From Candidatus Sumerlaeaceae bacterium (GTDB taxonomy: Bacteria; Sumerlaeota; Sumerlaeia; Sumerlaeales; Sumerlaeaceae): a stretch of 53,085 bases of DNA. Where the stretch lies: the NCBI GenBank assembly GCA_026418615.1, contig JAOAAY010000023.1, positions 1 through 53,085 on the forward strand, read 5' to 3'. Of this stretch, positions 26,845-34,825 are shown piece after piece (the stretch's first letter is position 1; the number at the start of each line of letters is the position of its first letter). A model generated the notes under the pieces. That model was not told the DNA's origin and ran no database searches. It worked only from the letters and a program-made list of their open reading frames with translations. The translations under genes and the position numbers were made by a program.

Positions 26845-27162
26845 ATGTTCAAGCAGGTGATCGCTGTAACTCTGGTTGCCGCGACGCTGGTGACGATAAC
26901 CGGCTGTAATTCGGCGGGTGGACCGGCTATGCCCCAATCGCGCGCGGGTCAGGGCGCGGTGCTGGGTGGTCTCGGTGGCGCGGCTGTTGGCGCGGCGCTG
27001 GGTCCGAAGAAGGCTCTGCAGAACGCCGCGATTGGCGGTGCCGTTGGCGCTCTTGGCGGCGGGCTGATCGGACAGCAGATGGACAAGCAGGAGCAGGCGG
27101 CCTATCAGGCGGGTTATTACGACGCGACAACGGCCCCTCCGCCTCCGCCGCGCCGGTACTAA
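26845..27162 (+). CDS. Glycine-zipper lipoprotein
   Basis: Predicted lipoprotein of 105 residues. The signal peptide ends in a lipobox (TITGC, Cys near residue 22). Residues about 35-75 are a glycine-zipper pair (GAVLGGLGGAAVGAALG, then AAIGGAVGALGGGLIG) that should form two close-packed membrane helices, as in the YMGG/OmpA-like glycine-zipper families. A Gln/Tyr and poly-proline tail ends the protein. The ATG at 26845 is chosen because AAGGAG is 6 bases before it. Its own terminator follows at 27224. Function is unknown; envelope stress or outer-membrane integrity is a guess from the family. Confidence 0.82.
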   Translation: MFKQVIAVTLVAATLVTITGCNSAGGPAMPQSRAGQGAVLGGLGGAAVGAALGPKKALQNAAIGGAVGALGGGLIGQQMDKQEQAAYQAGYYDATTAPPPPPRRY

Positions 27163-27223
27163 TTTCCGGATTTTGCGGGCGGCCTGCGGGGCCGTCAGCA
27201 GCCGCAGTTAAGATTGACAAACG

Positions 27224-27262
27224 CCGCGCAGCGCCGTTGCGTGCTGCGCGGTTGTGCTTTTT
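27224..27262 (+). terminator. Intrinsic terminator after the glycine-zipper lipoprotein gene
   Basis: CCGCGCAGC (27224-27232) and GCTGCGCGG (27243-27251) make a perfect 9-base stem with a 10-base loop, followed by TTGTGCTTTTT. This is a typical Rho-independent terminator on the plus strand, about 60 bases after the lipoprotein stop and before the next gene. Confidence 0.82.
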
Positions 27263-27318
27263 GACCGTTGTGGGAGCGCAATGAATCCTGCGCGGGGCGC
27301 GGCGCTACATGAAGGACA

Positions 27319-30300
27319 ATGAGCCCAAGTGTCCCTGTCCTCGAGCCCGGTCATGCTCCGGCTTCGGCCCGGCCGGAGGTCGCGCCGCCTCCTCCGCCCG
27401 GCGGTCCGGCTGCGTTCAGCCAAGTGCCGTTCGCGTTCACCGACGCGCTGCGCCACGCCGTGACGGGAGGGCTGTTTGCCGACCGCCTGACCCGCGCGCT
27501 TTACGCGACCGACGCTTCCATCTATGAGATTGACCCGCTGGGCGTGGTGTTCCCGCGGTCGGCGGACGAGGTGTCCACCCTTTTGCGGCTGGCGTACGAG
27601 CACGGCGTGCCGGTCATCCCGCGCGGCGGAGGCACGGGCCTTGCCGGCGAGGCGCTGGGCCGCGCGATCATCTTCGATCTCTCGCGCCATTTGAACCGCA
27701 TCCTCGAGATCTGCCCGGAAGAGAACTGGGTGCGGGCCGAGGCGGGCGTGGTGCTGGATGTGCTCAATTCGGCGCTAAAACCCTTTGGCAAGAAACTCGG
27801 GCCGGATCCGGCCTCCGGGTCGCGGTGCGTCGTGGGCGGCGTGGTGGCCAATAATTCCACGGGTGCCCATTCGCTCTACTACGGGCATTTCCGCGACCAC
27901 ATCCTCGAACTCGATTGCGTGCTGTCCAACGGCGAGCGCGTCACGCTGCGGCCGATGGCTTTGGACTCGGACGAGTACCGCGCCCTCGCGGCCCGTGACA
28001 CACTGGAGGCGCGCATCTACGAGGGACTTCGGCGCTTGTGCACGGAGCACGCCGCGCTGATCGAGGAGAAGTGGCCTCACCACCTGAACCGCCACCGCAG
28101 CGGCTACCTGCTGCACGGCGTGGTGACGGACGGCACGATCGATTTGACCAAGGTCGTGTGCGGGAGCGAGGGGACGCTGGCGGTGGTGACGGCGGCGAAG
28201 TTGCGCATCGTGGACATACCCGCCGCGCGCGGGCTGGTGCTGCTTCATTTTCCGACGACGCTCGCGGCCACGCGCGCGGTGCCGGCGGTGCTCGAGCACC
28301 GGCCGTATGCGTGCGAATTGCTCGACCACAACATCGTGGATCTCGCGCGCCGCGCGGGCTTCGGCTACGAGCAGTACCTGCCGGAGGGCGTGGGTGCTGT
28401 GCTGATGGTCGAGGCGGAAGGCGCCGACCCGGCCGAGGTGGAACGCAAACTGCGCGCCGTGATGGACGATGTGGTCACGCGGCAGGAACTGGCCACGGGC
28501 TGCGACCTGGCCATTGATCCGGAAAAACAGGCGGCCCTGTGGCGGATCCGCAAGTCCGGCGAGCCGCTGCTGTACGCAAAATATCACGACAAACACCCCG
28601 TGGGTTTCATCGAGGACGCGTCGGTGCCGCCGGCGCGGCTGGCCGAGTATGTCGAGGGCAAGGAGCGCATTTTTGCCAAATATGGGGTGGACTACGCGAC
28701 CTACGCGCACGCGGGGGCGGGCGTCCTCCACACGCGGCCCTACCTGGACCTGACAAAGCCGGAGGATCTCGAGAAGATGGAGCGGATCGCGGAGGAGACT
28801 TACGATCTGCTCCTGTCGCTGGGCGGTTCCATCTCGGGCGAGCATGGCGATGGCCTCAGCCGGACGCAGTTTCTGGTCAAACAGTTCGGGCCGGAACTCT
28901 ACCGGGTGTTCCATGAGGTCAAGGATCTGTTTGACCCGCGTCTCATTCTAAACACCGGCAAAATCGTGTACAACACCGACCCGCACCTCGTGCGCAACAA
29001 TCTGCGGCACGGGGCGGGGTACGCGCAAAAGGACCTGCCGCGCAACCTGGTTTGGCGGCCGGGCGAACTCGAGCGCGAGAGCGAGGCCTGCAACGGGTGC
29101 GGCGAGTGCCGCGCCATTGAAACCATTGTCACCATGTGCCCGATTTTCAAGGCGACGGGCGACGAGGCGGCCAGCCCGCGGGCCAAGGGCAACCTGATGC
29201 GGCTGCTCATGAACGGACGCGTGGACGAAGACTGGGTGGCGACCGACGAATTCAAGCGCATCGCGGACAAGTGCGTGAACTGCAAGGCCTGCTTCCTCGA
29301 GTGTCCGAGCCATGTGAACATTCCGATGATGATGCTCGAGGCGAAAGCCGCCTGGGTGCGTGAACACGGGCAGACGCTGACCAATCAATTTCTGGTGCAT
29401 GCGGAAACGATCTCGAAACTCAACTGCCTGATTGCGCCGCTGGCCAATTGGGCGGCGCGCAACCCGCTGGTGCGGTGGGCAATGGAGAAAACCATCGGGA
29501 TCGACCGGCGGCGCACGCTGCCGCAGTTCGCGTCGCGGCCGTTCCTCTCTTACGCAGACGAGCGCTATGTGCCGGCGCAGCCCTCGGGTCGGCGAGTCGT
29601 GTATTTCGTGGACTTGTTTGCCAACTACAACGACCCGGAACTGGCCGAGGCCTTTGTGCGCGTGATGAACCACAACGGCGTGGAGGTGGTCGTGCCGCGC
29701 GGACAGGCGGGGTGCGGAATGCCCGCGATGGATTACGGCTCGGTCGAGGTGGCGCGGCGCGCCATCCGGCGCAATGTGGAGGCGCTGCGCCGCTGGATCG
29801 CCGACGGCTGGACCGTGCTGACCAGCGAGCCGACGGCCACCCTGTCGCTGAAAGAGGAATATCTGTATTTCATTGACACGGAGGAGACGCGGGCGCTGGC
29901 CCGGGCGACCCGCGACGCCATGGAGTATCTGCGGGAACTCGACCGCGAGGGCGCATTGAAAAAGGATTTCAAGCGGCCGGTGCCGGTTGCGTTCGGCTAC
30001 CACGCGCCGTGCCACCTCAAGGCGCTTCATGTGGGCGTGCCGGGGGTGGATGTTGTGCGCCAGGTGCCGGGCGTCAGCGTGCGCGAAATCCACCGCGGCT
30101 GTTGCGGCATTGCCGGGACCTACGGGATGAAAAAGGAAAACTTTGACACCTCGATGGCCGCCGGCGCCGGCCTCATCGAGGAGTTGCGGCGTCCGGATGT
30201 GACGCTGGGCATGAGCGAATGCTCGACCTGCAAGATGCAGATGGAACAGGGCAGCGAGAAACCGACCATCCACCCGCTCAAGATTCTCGCCCACGCATAC

Positions 30301-30360
30301 GGACTGATGGACATCGCGGCGCTCGCCGCGGCTTCCGAGGCGGCCATCGGGCCACGCTAA
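27319..30360 (+). CDS. Fused FAD-linked oxidase and Fe-S oxidoreductase (GlcD-GlcF / YdiJ type)
   Basis: Large flavo-iron-sulfur dehydrogenase of 1013 residues, probably oxidising a 2-hydroxy acid such as D-lactate or glycolate and passing electrons to quinone. The N-terminal half is an FAD-binding type 4 domain (VIPRGGGTGLAGEAL; DPASGSRCVVGGVVANNSTG) and FAD-oxidase C domain (SISGEHGDGLSRTQF). Two 4Fe-4S motifs follow, CNGCGECR...CP at 591 and CVNCKACFLECP at 652. Two cysteine-rich CCG-type domains come last (GQAGCGMPAMDYG and HAPCHLK...GCCGIAGTYG). GAAGGACA stands before the ATG. No lactate permease or regulator is adjacent, so the substrate is open. Its last codons lie inside a tandem repeat that continues past the stop. 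Confidence 0.92.
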   Translation: MSPSVPVLEPGHAPASARPEVAPPPPPGGPAAFSQVPFAFTDALRHAVTGGLFADRLTRALYATDASIYEIDPLGVVFPRSADEVSTLLRLAYEHGVPVIPRGGGTGLAGEALGRAIIFDLSRHLNRILEICPEENWVRAEAGVVLDVLNSALKPFGKKLGPDPASGSRCVVGGVVANNSTGAHSLYYGHFRDHILELDCVLSNGERVTLRPMALDSDEYRALAARDTLEARIYEGLRRLCTEHAALIEEKWPHHLNRHRSGYLLHGVVTDGTIDLTKVVCGSEGTLAVVTAAKLRIVDIPAARGLVLLHFPTTLAATRAVPAVLEHRPYACELLDHNIVDLARRAGFGYEQYLPEGVGAVLMVEAEGADPAEVERKLRAVMDDVVTRQELATGCDLAIDPEKQAALWRIRKSGEPLLYAKYHDKHPVGFIEDASVPPARLAEYVEGKERIFAKYGVDYATYAHAGAGVLHTRPYLDLTKPEDLEKMERIAEETYDLLLSLGGSISGEHGDGLSRTQFLVKQFGPELYRVFHEVKDLFDPRLILNTGKIVYNTDPHLVRNNLRHGAGYAQKDLPRNLVWRPGELERESEACNGCGECRAIETIVTMCPIFKATGDEAASPRAKGNLMRLLMNGRVDEDWVATDEFKRIADKCVNCKACFLECPSHVNIPMMMLEAKAAWVREHGQTLTNQFLVHAETISKLNCLIAPLANWAARNPLVRWAMEKTIGIDRRRTLPQFASRPFLSYADERYVPAQPSGRRVVYFVDLFANYNDPELAEAFVRVMNHNGVEVVVPRGQAGCGMPAMDYGSVEVARRAIRRNVEALRRWIADGWTVLTSEPTATLSLKEEYLYFIDTEETRALARATRDAMEYLRELDREGALKKDFKRPVPVAFGYHAPCHLKALHVGVPGVDVVRQVPGVSVREIHRGCCGIAGTYGMKKENFDTSMAAGAGLIEELRRPDVTLGMSECSTCKMQMEQGSEKPTIHPLKILAHAYGLMDIAALAAASEAAIGPR

Positions 30361-30600
30361 GCGACCGGCCTCGCGCGGCCGGCGCGAGGTCTGCCCGCGG
30401 CATGCAGCGGGCGTCCGGATCAGCCGCCCGACCTTCGCGCGGAAGCGGAGGCCATACCCCCGCGTTGTCCGAGGCGGCCTTTGGGCCACGCTGAGCGGCC
30501 GGCCTTGGCCGACCGCGTTCAACCCCCCGCGGCATGCAGCGGGCGTCCGGTTGCGCCGTCCCGGCTTCGCGTAGAGCAGCAAACCAACCCCCGCCCTGTC
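30334..30600. repeat. Two degenerate tandem copies of a ~133-bp unit, each with a hairpin core
   Basis: The segment from 30334 is repeated about 133 bases later from 30468. Shared blocks are TCCGAGGCGGCC, GGGCCACGCT-AGCG and an identical 25-base block at 30394-30418 and 30526-30550. That block starts CCCGCGGCATGCAGCGGG, a hairpin (CCCGC/GCGGG). Sequence after it is similar but diverged. The first copy includes the last nine codons and stop of the FAD/Fe-S gene, so the duplication arose from, or landed at, the gene end. Confidence 0.75.
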
Positions 30601-30643
30601 GCACTGCGATCGGGGCAGTCTGACGGGGCCGCGCGTATCATCC

Positions 30644-31276
30644 CTACCGCCGCTCCACGGTCACCTCGACGCGCCGGCGACCCCATTCGTTGGCGCGGCG
30701 GTGGCTTTTGTAAAAGATATCAATTCGATCCGGCCCTTTGATTGCCCCGCCGCGGTCCGACACGACCCCCCAGCCCCAACCCGGAACATACATCCGCGTG
30801 CCAAACGGATAATAATCCGTGTCTGCGGCAATCGTTCCGTCGCGCGCCGATGCCGCCCCCAGCGGCGCCCCAAGGAGGCGCAACGGCAGTTTCCAAGGTT
30901 TTTGCGCCGTCTCCCGCGACACCAGCCCCGGCCGCGGCTCCACCAGTTTCCCCCCGCTCGCCGTTTTGCCCGTATATCGTCGCCCCTTATGCGCGCCGTA
31001 ATTCACATAGCGATTCCAACGGTCGAGTTTGAGAAACTTCCAACTTCCCCGCGTGTAGCCGTTGCACTCGCCGCATTTGCAGTAGGCTGTCACCTCCATG
31101 ACGCGCACCTCGCGGCCGCCGGCGCCTCCCATGGCGCTCCTGCGCCCCGCGTCGGCCTCGCCCGCCCGCGCAACCCACGCTTCGCCCGGGCGCACACCCC
31201 AGCACACGCCACAAAAACCCACTACTGCCGCCACCGTCAGCATCCGCAGGCCCCAACATGTCACACCGATCCGCAT
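30644..31276 (-). CDS. Secreted 3D-domain protein (MltA-like double-psi barrel)
   Basis: Exported protein of 210 residues with a signal peptide (about 1-35) and a C-terminal 3D domain, named for its three conserved aspartates: GTIAADTDYYPFGTRMYVPG, VVSDRGGAIKG and DRIDIFYKS. This barrel occurs in peptidoglycan lytic transglycosylases (MltA) and in resuscitation-factor-like proteins, so cell-wall cleavage is the likely role. The middle contains TAYCKCGECNGYT, a cysteine trio typical of 3D proteins. It is convergent with the repeat-bearing oxidoreductase, and the helicase lies 133 bases upstream on the same strand. Confidence 0.88.
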   Translation of the reverse strand: MRIGVTCWGLRMLTVAAVVGFCGVCWGVRPGEAWVARAGEADAGRRSAMGGAGGREVRVMEVTAYCKCGECNGYTRGSWKFLKLDRWNRYVNYGAHKGRRYTGKTASGGKLVEPRPGLVSRETAQKPWKLPLRLLGAPLGAASARDGTIAADTDYYPFGTRMYVPGWGWGVVSDRGGAIKGPDRIDIFYKSHRRANEWGRRRVEVTVERR

Positions 31277-31409
31277 CGTTCCGCAAACCCTCAGGCCGGA
31301 GGTTGCTCAAGGGCACAGCAAGAACCGGCGGAAAAGTCAAACCTGTTCACCCAAGCCCTCAGCCCCGCCATCAGCAGCCCGCGACCCCGCGCGCGGTCGG
31401 GCCGGGTGC

Positions 31410-33107
31410 TCAGGGTTGGAAGCCGACGGTTTCGACTTTGAAGCGGGGTTCGGACTCGAAGATTTCGAGGCGGCGCAGGGCGTGTTCTTTGAGGAAGGGG
31501 GCGTTGTCGAAGAAATCGATGATGAGTGCGGCCTGTTTTTTGGGCGCGGTGCGCAGGGCGCGGCCGATGCGTTGGAGGGCGCGGGTTTCGCTCTTGCCGC
31601 CGCTGGCGAGGATGACGGCGTCGAGGGTGGGAATGTCGAGGCCTTCGTCGGCGAGGGTGGTGGCGATGACGACGGGGGTGGTTTTGCGCTGGAGGGCGCG
31701 AAAAACTTTTTGCCGGGCCGTGGCGGGGTCGGATCCCTGAACGAGGGGGGCCTCGGGCAGGTGCTCGCGCAGGGCCTCGCCGTGGCGGACCTGGGAGACG
31801 AGGATGAGGACGCTGCGGCCTTTCTTGGCCAGTTTTCGCGCCTCGGCGGCGATGAGGCGGTGGCGTGCGTCGTTGTCCACGATGCACTGGTCCACGACCG
31901 CCTTGTAGTCGGGTGTTTTTCCGGTCACCTTGACGACGGGTGCGGCGAGAAACCGGATGACAGGGGGGACAAGATAACCCTTGTCTATGAGCACCGAGGC
32001 ATTGGCGCGATAGAGTTTCGGTCCGAGGGCGGCCTCGAGCAGGAGGTCCTGGCGGTCGGTGCGGTAGGGCGTGGCGCTCAGCCCGTAGCGGTACCGGGCG
32101 CCGTGGGTCTCCATGGCGACGCCGTAAAACATTTCGGCGGGCAGGTGGTGGCACTCGTCAAAAAACACGACGGGCACTTTCCGGATGTAGGCGGCCAGCG
32201 TCTCCTGAGCGCCGCGGATGTCCGTCGGATCTTCGTCGGGGCCCTCCTCGTCGGTGTCCTTGGGCGCCTTGACGCCGAGTGCGCGCGCGCAGGTCTGAAC
32301 GGTGGCCACGGTGACGGGTTTCAGGTCAATGGTGCCGTCGCCGACGCGGCCGATGGCGGTGCCGAGGTGTTCTTCCAGAAAATCGTGTGTTTGGTGGAGC
32401 AGGTCGCGGGTGTGGACGAAGAAGAGCGCGGGGAGGGCGAGTTGGTGGATCAGGCAGGCGGCGACGGCCGTTTTGCCGGATCCGGTGGCGAGTTCCAGCA
32501 CTCCGCGTTCGCCGGCGAGTGCGGCCTCGAGCGCCTCCTGCTGGTAGTCGCGCAGTTGGTAGGCCGGGGCCTTGAGGGCCAGCGGCTCGGGGGCGGCTTC
32601 GGCTTCGTCGCCCTCGGGTTCGGGGTGGGTGATCTGGTAGGCGACCTTGGCCTCGTCGAGCAGGTTTGTGACGCGCTTGAGCAGGCCCGTGGGAAAGGTC
32701 ATCCGGCGGCGGTCGAAGAGGTGGCGCCGGCCGTCCCATGTGCCGTCAATGAAGCGCGGCATGAACTGGTAGCCGGGCACATGGAAGGAGGTGGCGTCGT
32801 CAATTTTCTTGATGGGCAAGTCCGTGCCCATGAGCCGCGCCATCACATTGCCGGCCTCGATGCGCGCGCGGAAGTTGCGGATGCGGTAGATGTGAAATGC
32901 CCGCAGGAGTTTCGGATCCACGGCGCGCTGCTCGATGTGGAACATGCGCAAGACGCGCCCGAGTTGGGAGACATGGATTTCCCAGCACTTTTCCGATTTG
33001 TTCCAACGCCGGTTGCGCAGCGCCCGCACGCGGGCCACCAAGGCGGCTTCGTAGGGGAAGCGCAGGCGGAAGTAGTCGTCGCCAATGGGCTGAATTTCGA
33101 TGGCCAT
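31410..33107 (-). CDS. Superfamily 2 DNA helicase, XPB/UvsW-like, with HARP-like N-terminal segment
   Basis: Predicted DNA repair or recombination helicase of 565 residues. Motif I is ATGSGKTA, motif II is DECHH, motif III SATPYR, and motif VI QRIGRALRT. The first 60 residues (YFRLRFPYEAALVARVRAL, then RRWNKSEKCWEIH) resemble the HARP domain of annealing helicases, and YRIRNFRARIEAG is a linker. The overall plan is that of phage T4 UvsW and bacterial XPB-like proteins. The ATG at 33107 has AGGAG 5 bases upstream; the frame stays open far beyond it but that part lies over the yceI coding strand and is not protein-like. Confidence 0.9.
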   Translation of the reverse strand: MAIEIQPIGDDYFRLRFPYEAALVARVRALRNRRWNKSEKCWEIHVSQLGRVLRMFHIEQRAVDPKLLRAFHIYRIRNFRARIEAGNVMARLMGTDLPIKKIDDATSFHVPGYQFMPRFIDGTWDGRRHLFDRRRMTFPTGLLKRVTNLLDEAKVAYQITHPEPEGDEAEAAPEPLALKAPAYQLRDYQQEALEAALAGERGVLELATGSGKTAVAACLIHQLALPALFFVHTRDLLHQTHDFLEEHLGTAIGRVGDGTIDLKPVTVATVQTCARALGVKAPKDTDEEGPDEDPTDIRGAQETLAAYIRKVPVVFFDECHHLPAEMFYGVAMETHGARYRYGLSATPYRTDRQDLLLEAALGPKLYRANASVLIDKGYLVPPVIRFLAAPVVKVTGKTPDYKAVVDQCIVDNDARHRLIAAEARKLAKKGRSVLILVSQVRHGEALREHLPEAPLVQGSDPATARQKVFRALQRKTTPVVIATTLADEGLDIPTLDAVILASGGKSETRALQRIGRALRTAPKKQAALIIDFFDNAPFLKEHALRRLEIFESEPRFKVETVGFQP

Positions 33108-33500
33108 TTTACTCCTGCGCGGCAGGAGGCGGCGATTGCGCGCCCGAGACGGCCCCGCGCGATTCCGCTCTACCCCACCGACAAAGACAAGTCCAAGGCT
33201 TCGGCACAGATAACAGTCAAGGTCTTGTCTCAAACCTATGGCCGGGGTTACCCGGGGTCGGTGTGTCGGTCGGCTGGTTGGGCACGGCGGTGGCTGAGGG
33301 CGGCAAGCGTGCGCGGGCCATGGAATGGGGGGGCGGACGGTTGAGGCCGCCGGCCCGGCTGGAGCCAACCGTTTCCGGGATGCGGTGCGCAGGTCTGTCG
33401 CCTCTCCGGCGCAGAAAAGGATTAGCCCGAATAGGCCGTGGCCCTGCCGTTTAGATAGAGCGCACCAATGTGGTACACATTCTGACCGGAGGTAACACGG
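33108..33500. other. Divergent regulatory gap between helicase and yceI
   Basis: A 393-base region separating two divergent genes, so it must hold both promoters. No gene is supported. An inverted pair AGACAAG and CTTGTCT about 40 bases apart near 33186-33231 may form a stem. A weak promoter for the helicase (TTGAGA with TATCTG 15 bases on, minus strand) overlaps it. I see no RNA gene. Confidence 0.45.
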
Positions 33501-34082
33501 ATGGGATTGGCCCGCTTCTCTAAACAGGCATGGATCGTGGCGGTCGCCGCGGCGGCGATCTTGGCGTCGGGCGCGGCCCTGTTTGCGGCCGAGGCCGCAG
33601 CGTCGCCCGGGAAACTGGGGTTCAAGGCTCAGAACAAAGTGTTCAAGGCCGATGGTGAGTTCAAGTCGTGGCGGTTTACGAAAGTGGATATCCCCGATGG
33701 CAACATCGAAAAGGGCACCGTGGAAATCGAAGTGGATATCGCGAGCGTTTCGACGAACGCGGACAAACTGACCGAGCATCTGAAGCAAAATGACATGCTC
33801 GACGCGGCGAAGTTCCCCAAGGCGACCATCAAGATTCACAGCGCGAAGAAGACCGGCGAGGATTCCTACGAGGCGACGGCCGACCTGACGCTGCGCGGTG
33901 TGACCAAGAGCATTCCGGTGAAGTTCAAAACCCTTGGCCAGTCGCCGTTGCGCATTGAGGGCGAGGCGGTTGTCAACCGTCTCGATTTTGGAGTGTACAA
34001 GCCCTATGACGCCTCGGACGAGCGTTCGGTGGAGCCGAGCGTGGCGATCCTGATTTCGGCAGCCGTACCGGAGAAGATTTGA
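33501..34082 (+). CDS. YceI-family periplasmic lipid-binding protein
   Basis: Exported lipocalin-like protein of 193 residues. The signal peptide covers about 1-33 (ending ALFAAEAAA). The beta-barrel contains the family patterns EIEVDIASVSTNADKLTEHLKQNDMLDAAKFPKATI and LTLRGVTKSIPVKFK. YceI proteins bind polyisoprenoids or amphiphiles. GGAGGT lies 8 bases before the ATG. It ends 11 bases before the ATP synthase operon, so transcription could run through, although the functions are unrelated. Confidence 0.93.
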   Translation: MGLARFSKQAWIVAVAAAAILASGAALFAAEAAASPGKLGFKAQNKVFKADGEFKSWRFTKVDIPDGNIEKGTVEIEVDIASVSTNADKLTEHLKQNDMLDAAKFPKATIKIHSAKKTGEDSYEATADLTLRGVTKSIPVKFKTLGQSPLRIEGEAVVNRLDFGVYKPYDASDERSVEPSVAILISAAVPEKI

Positions 34083-34093
34083 CGGCACGGTGA

Positions 34094-34384
34094 TTGACAA
34101 GCGCGCCGCGCAGGCGGACATCTCTGCCTGTGACGGCGGATACTCCACCGGGAGGCGATGGGCGGCCGAAAGACAATCCTTGGCGCCTTGCAGCGCTCGG
34201 GATGGCCGTCCCCACGACCATCGCCGCCTCGTTTCTGGTCACGCTGGCCATCGGCTATTTTTTGGACCGCTGGCTCGGCACTGGGCCGTGGCTGACGCTC
34301 GTGATGCTCATGTTGGGAGTGATGACGGCGGTTCGCGAGACCCGCAAATTGTTGAAGCGCCTCGAGGAGGATCAAAAGAAGTGA
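34094..34384 (+). CDS. atpZ: AtpZ/AtpI-type small membrane protein heading the ATP synthase operon
   Basis: Two-helix membrane protein of about 96 residues: WRLAALGMAVPTTIAASFLVTLAIGYFLDRWLG, then WLTLVMLMLGVMTAVRETRKLLKRLEE. This is the pattern of AtpZ (F0F1-ATPase gene 1/I family), thought to aid c-ring assembly or Mg2+ handling. The start is uncertain: TTG at 34094 or GTG at 34130, neither with a clear ribosome site. It precedes atpI by 15 bases. Confidence 0.78.
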   Translation: MTSAPRRRTSLPVTADTPPGGDGRPKDNPWRLAALGMAVPTTIAASFLVTLAIGYFLDRWLGTGPWLTLVMLMLGVMTAVRETRKLLKRLEEDQKK

Positions 34385-34399
34385 CCCAAGGGGGAGACC

Positions 34400-34825
34400 G
34401 TGCCGCGGCTGGTTAGAAGAGTTTTGTGGGTTTCGGTCGGGCTATCGCTGCCGTTGTTTTGTTATTGGGTGCTGGTGGATCGGGCGTCGGGGTTGGCGTT
34501 TGGGGCGGCCGCGGCGTGGGGAGTGGCGAATTTATGCGTTTGGGCGGCCCTGATTCGTGCAAGTTTTTCGAAGCATCGGCTGCGCCGGTTGTTTAGGGTG
34601 CTGCTGATCGTTGCAAAATTGAGTTTGCTGGCGGGCGGCGTGATAGCGCTTTATGCGAGCCGCCCGCACTCGGCGGCGATGCTGTTAGCGGTCGTTCTGG
34701 GTGTTTCGATGGTGTTGGTTTCTGCGGTCCTCACGGCGGGAGGCGCTTGGCTCATGGGTCTTGACCTCGCTGCGGAGGATGAAACGGTACCAAAGCAATC
34801 TGCATTAGAGGGAGACAGGAATTGA
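34400..34825 (+). CDS. atpI: ATP synthase subunit I (AtpI/AtpR-like)
   Basis: Four predicted membrane helices in 141 residues, no cofactor motif. Position between atpZ and atpB, and the hydrophobic pattern, fit the ATP synthase I family that assists assembly of the c-ring. The GTG start is well supported by AAGGGGGAGA immediately upstream. The stop overlaps the TTG start of atpB by 4 bases. Sequence conservation in this family is weak, so the call leans on context. Confidence 0.75.
   Translation: MPRLVRRVLWVSVGLSLPLFCYWVLVDRASGLAFGAAAAWGVANLCVWAALIRASFSKHRLRRLFRVLLIVAKLSLLAGGVIALYASRPHSAAMLLAVVLGVSMVLVSAVLTAGGAWLMGLDLAAEDETVPKQSALEGDRN

Noticed and set aside
31098-33344. Long open frame of about 750 codons on the plus strand over the 3D-domain and helicase genes
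   Set aside because: It is antisense to two clear protein families, is low-complexity (Gly/Ala/Asp-rich) and has no recognisable domain; long antisense frames are common in GC-rich coding DNA.
33108-34148. Upstream continuation of the helicase frame to a 912-residue protein
   Set aside because: The ATG at 33107 has a strong ribosome site and starts the conserved domain; the extension runs antisense through yceI.
34090-34416. Alternative frame of about 108 codons over atpZ
   Set aside because: It lacks membrane helices, while the overlapping frame has the two-helix AtpZ pattern and the right operon position.
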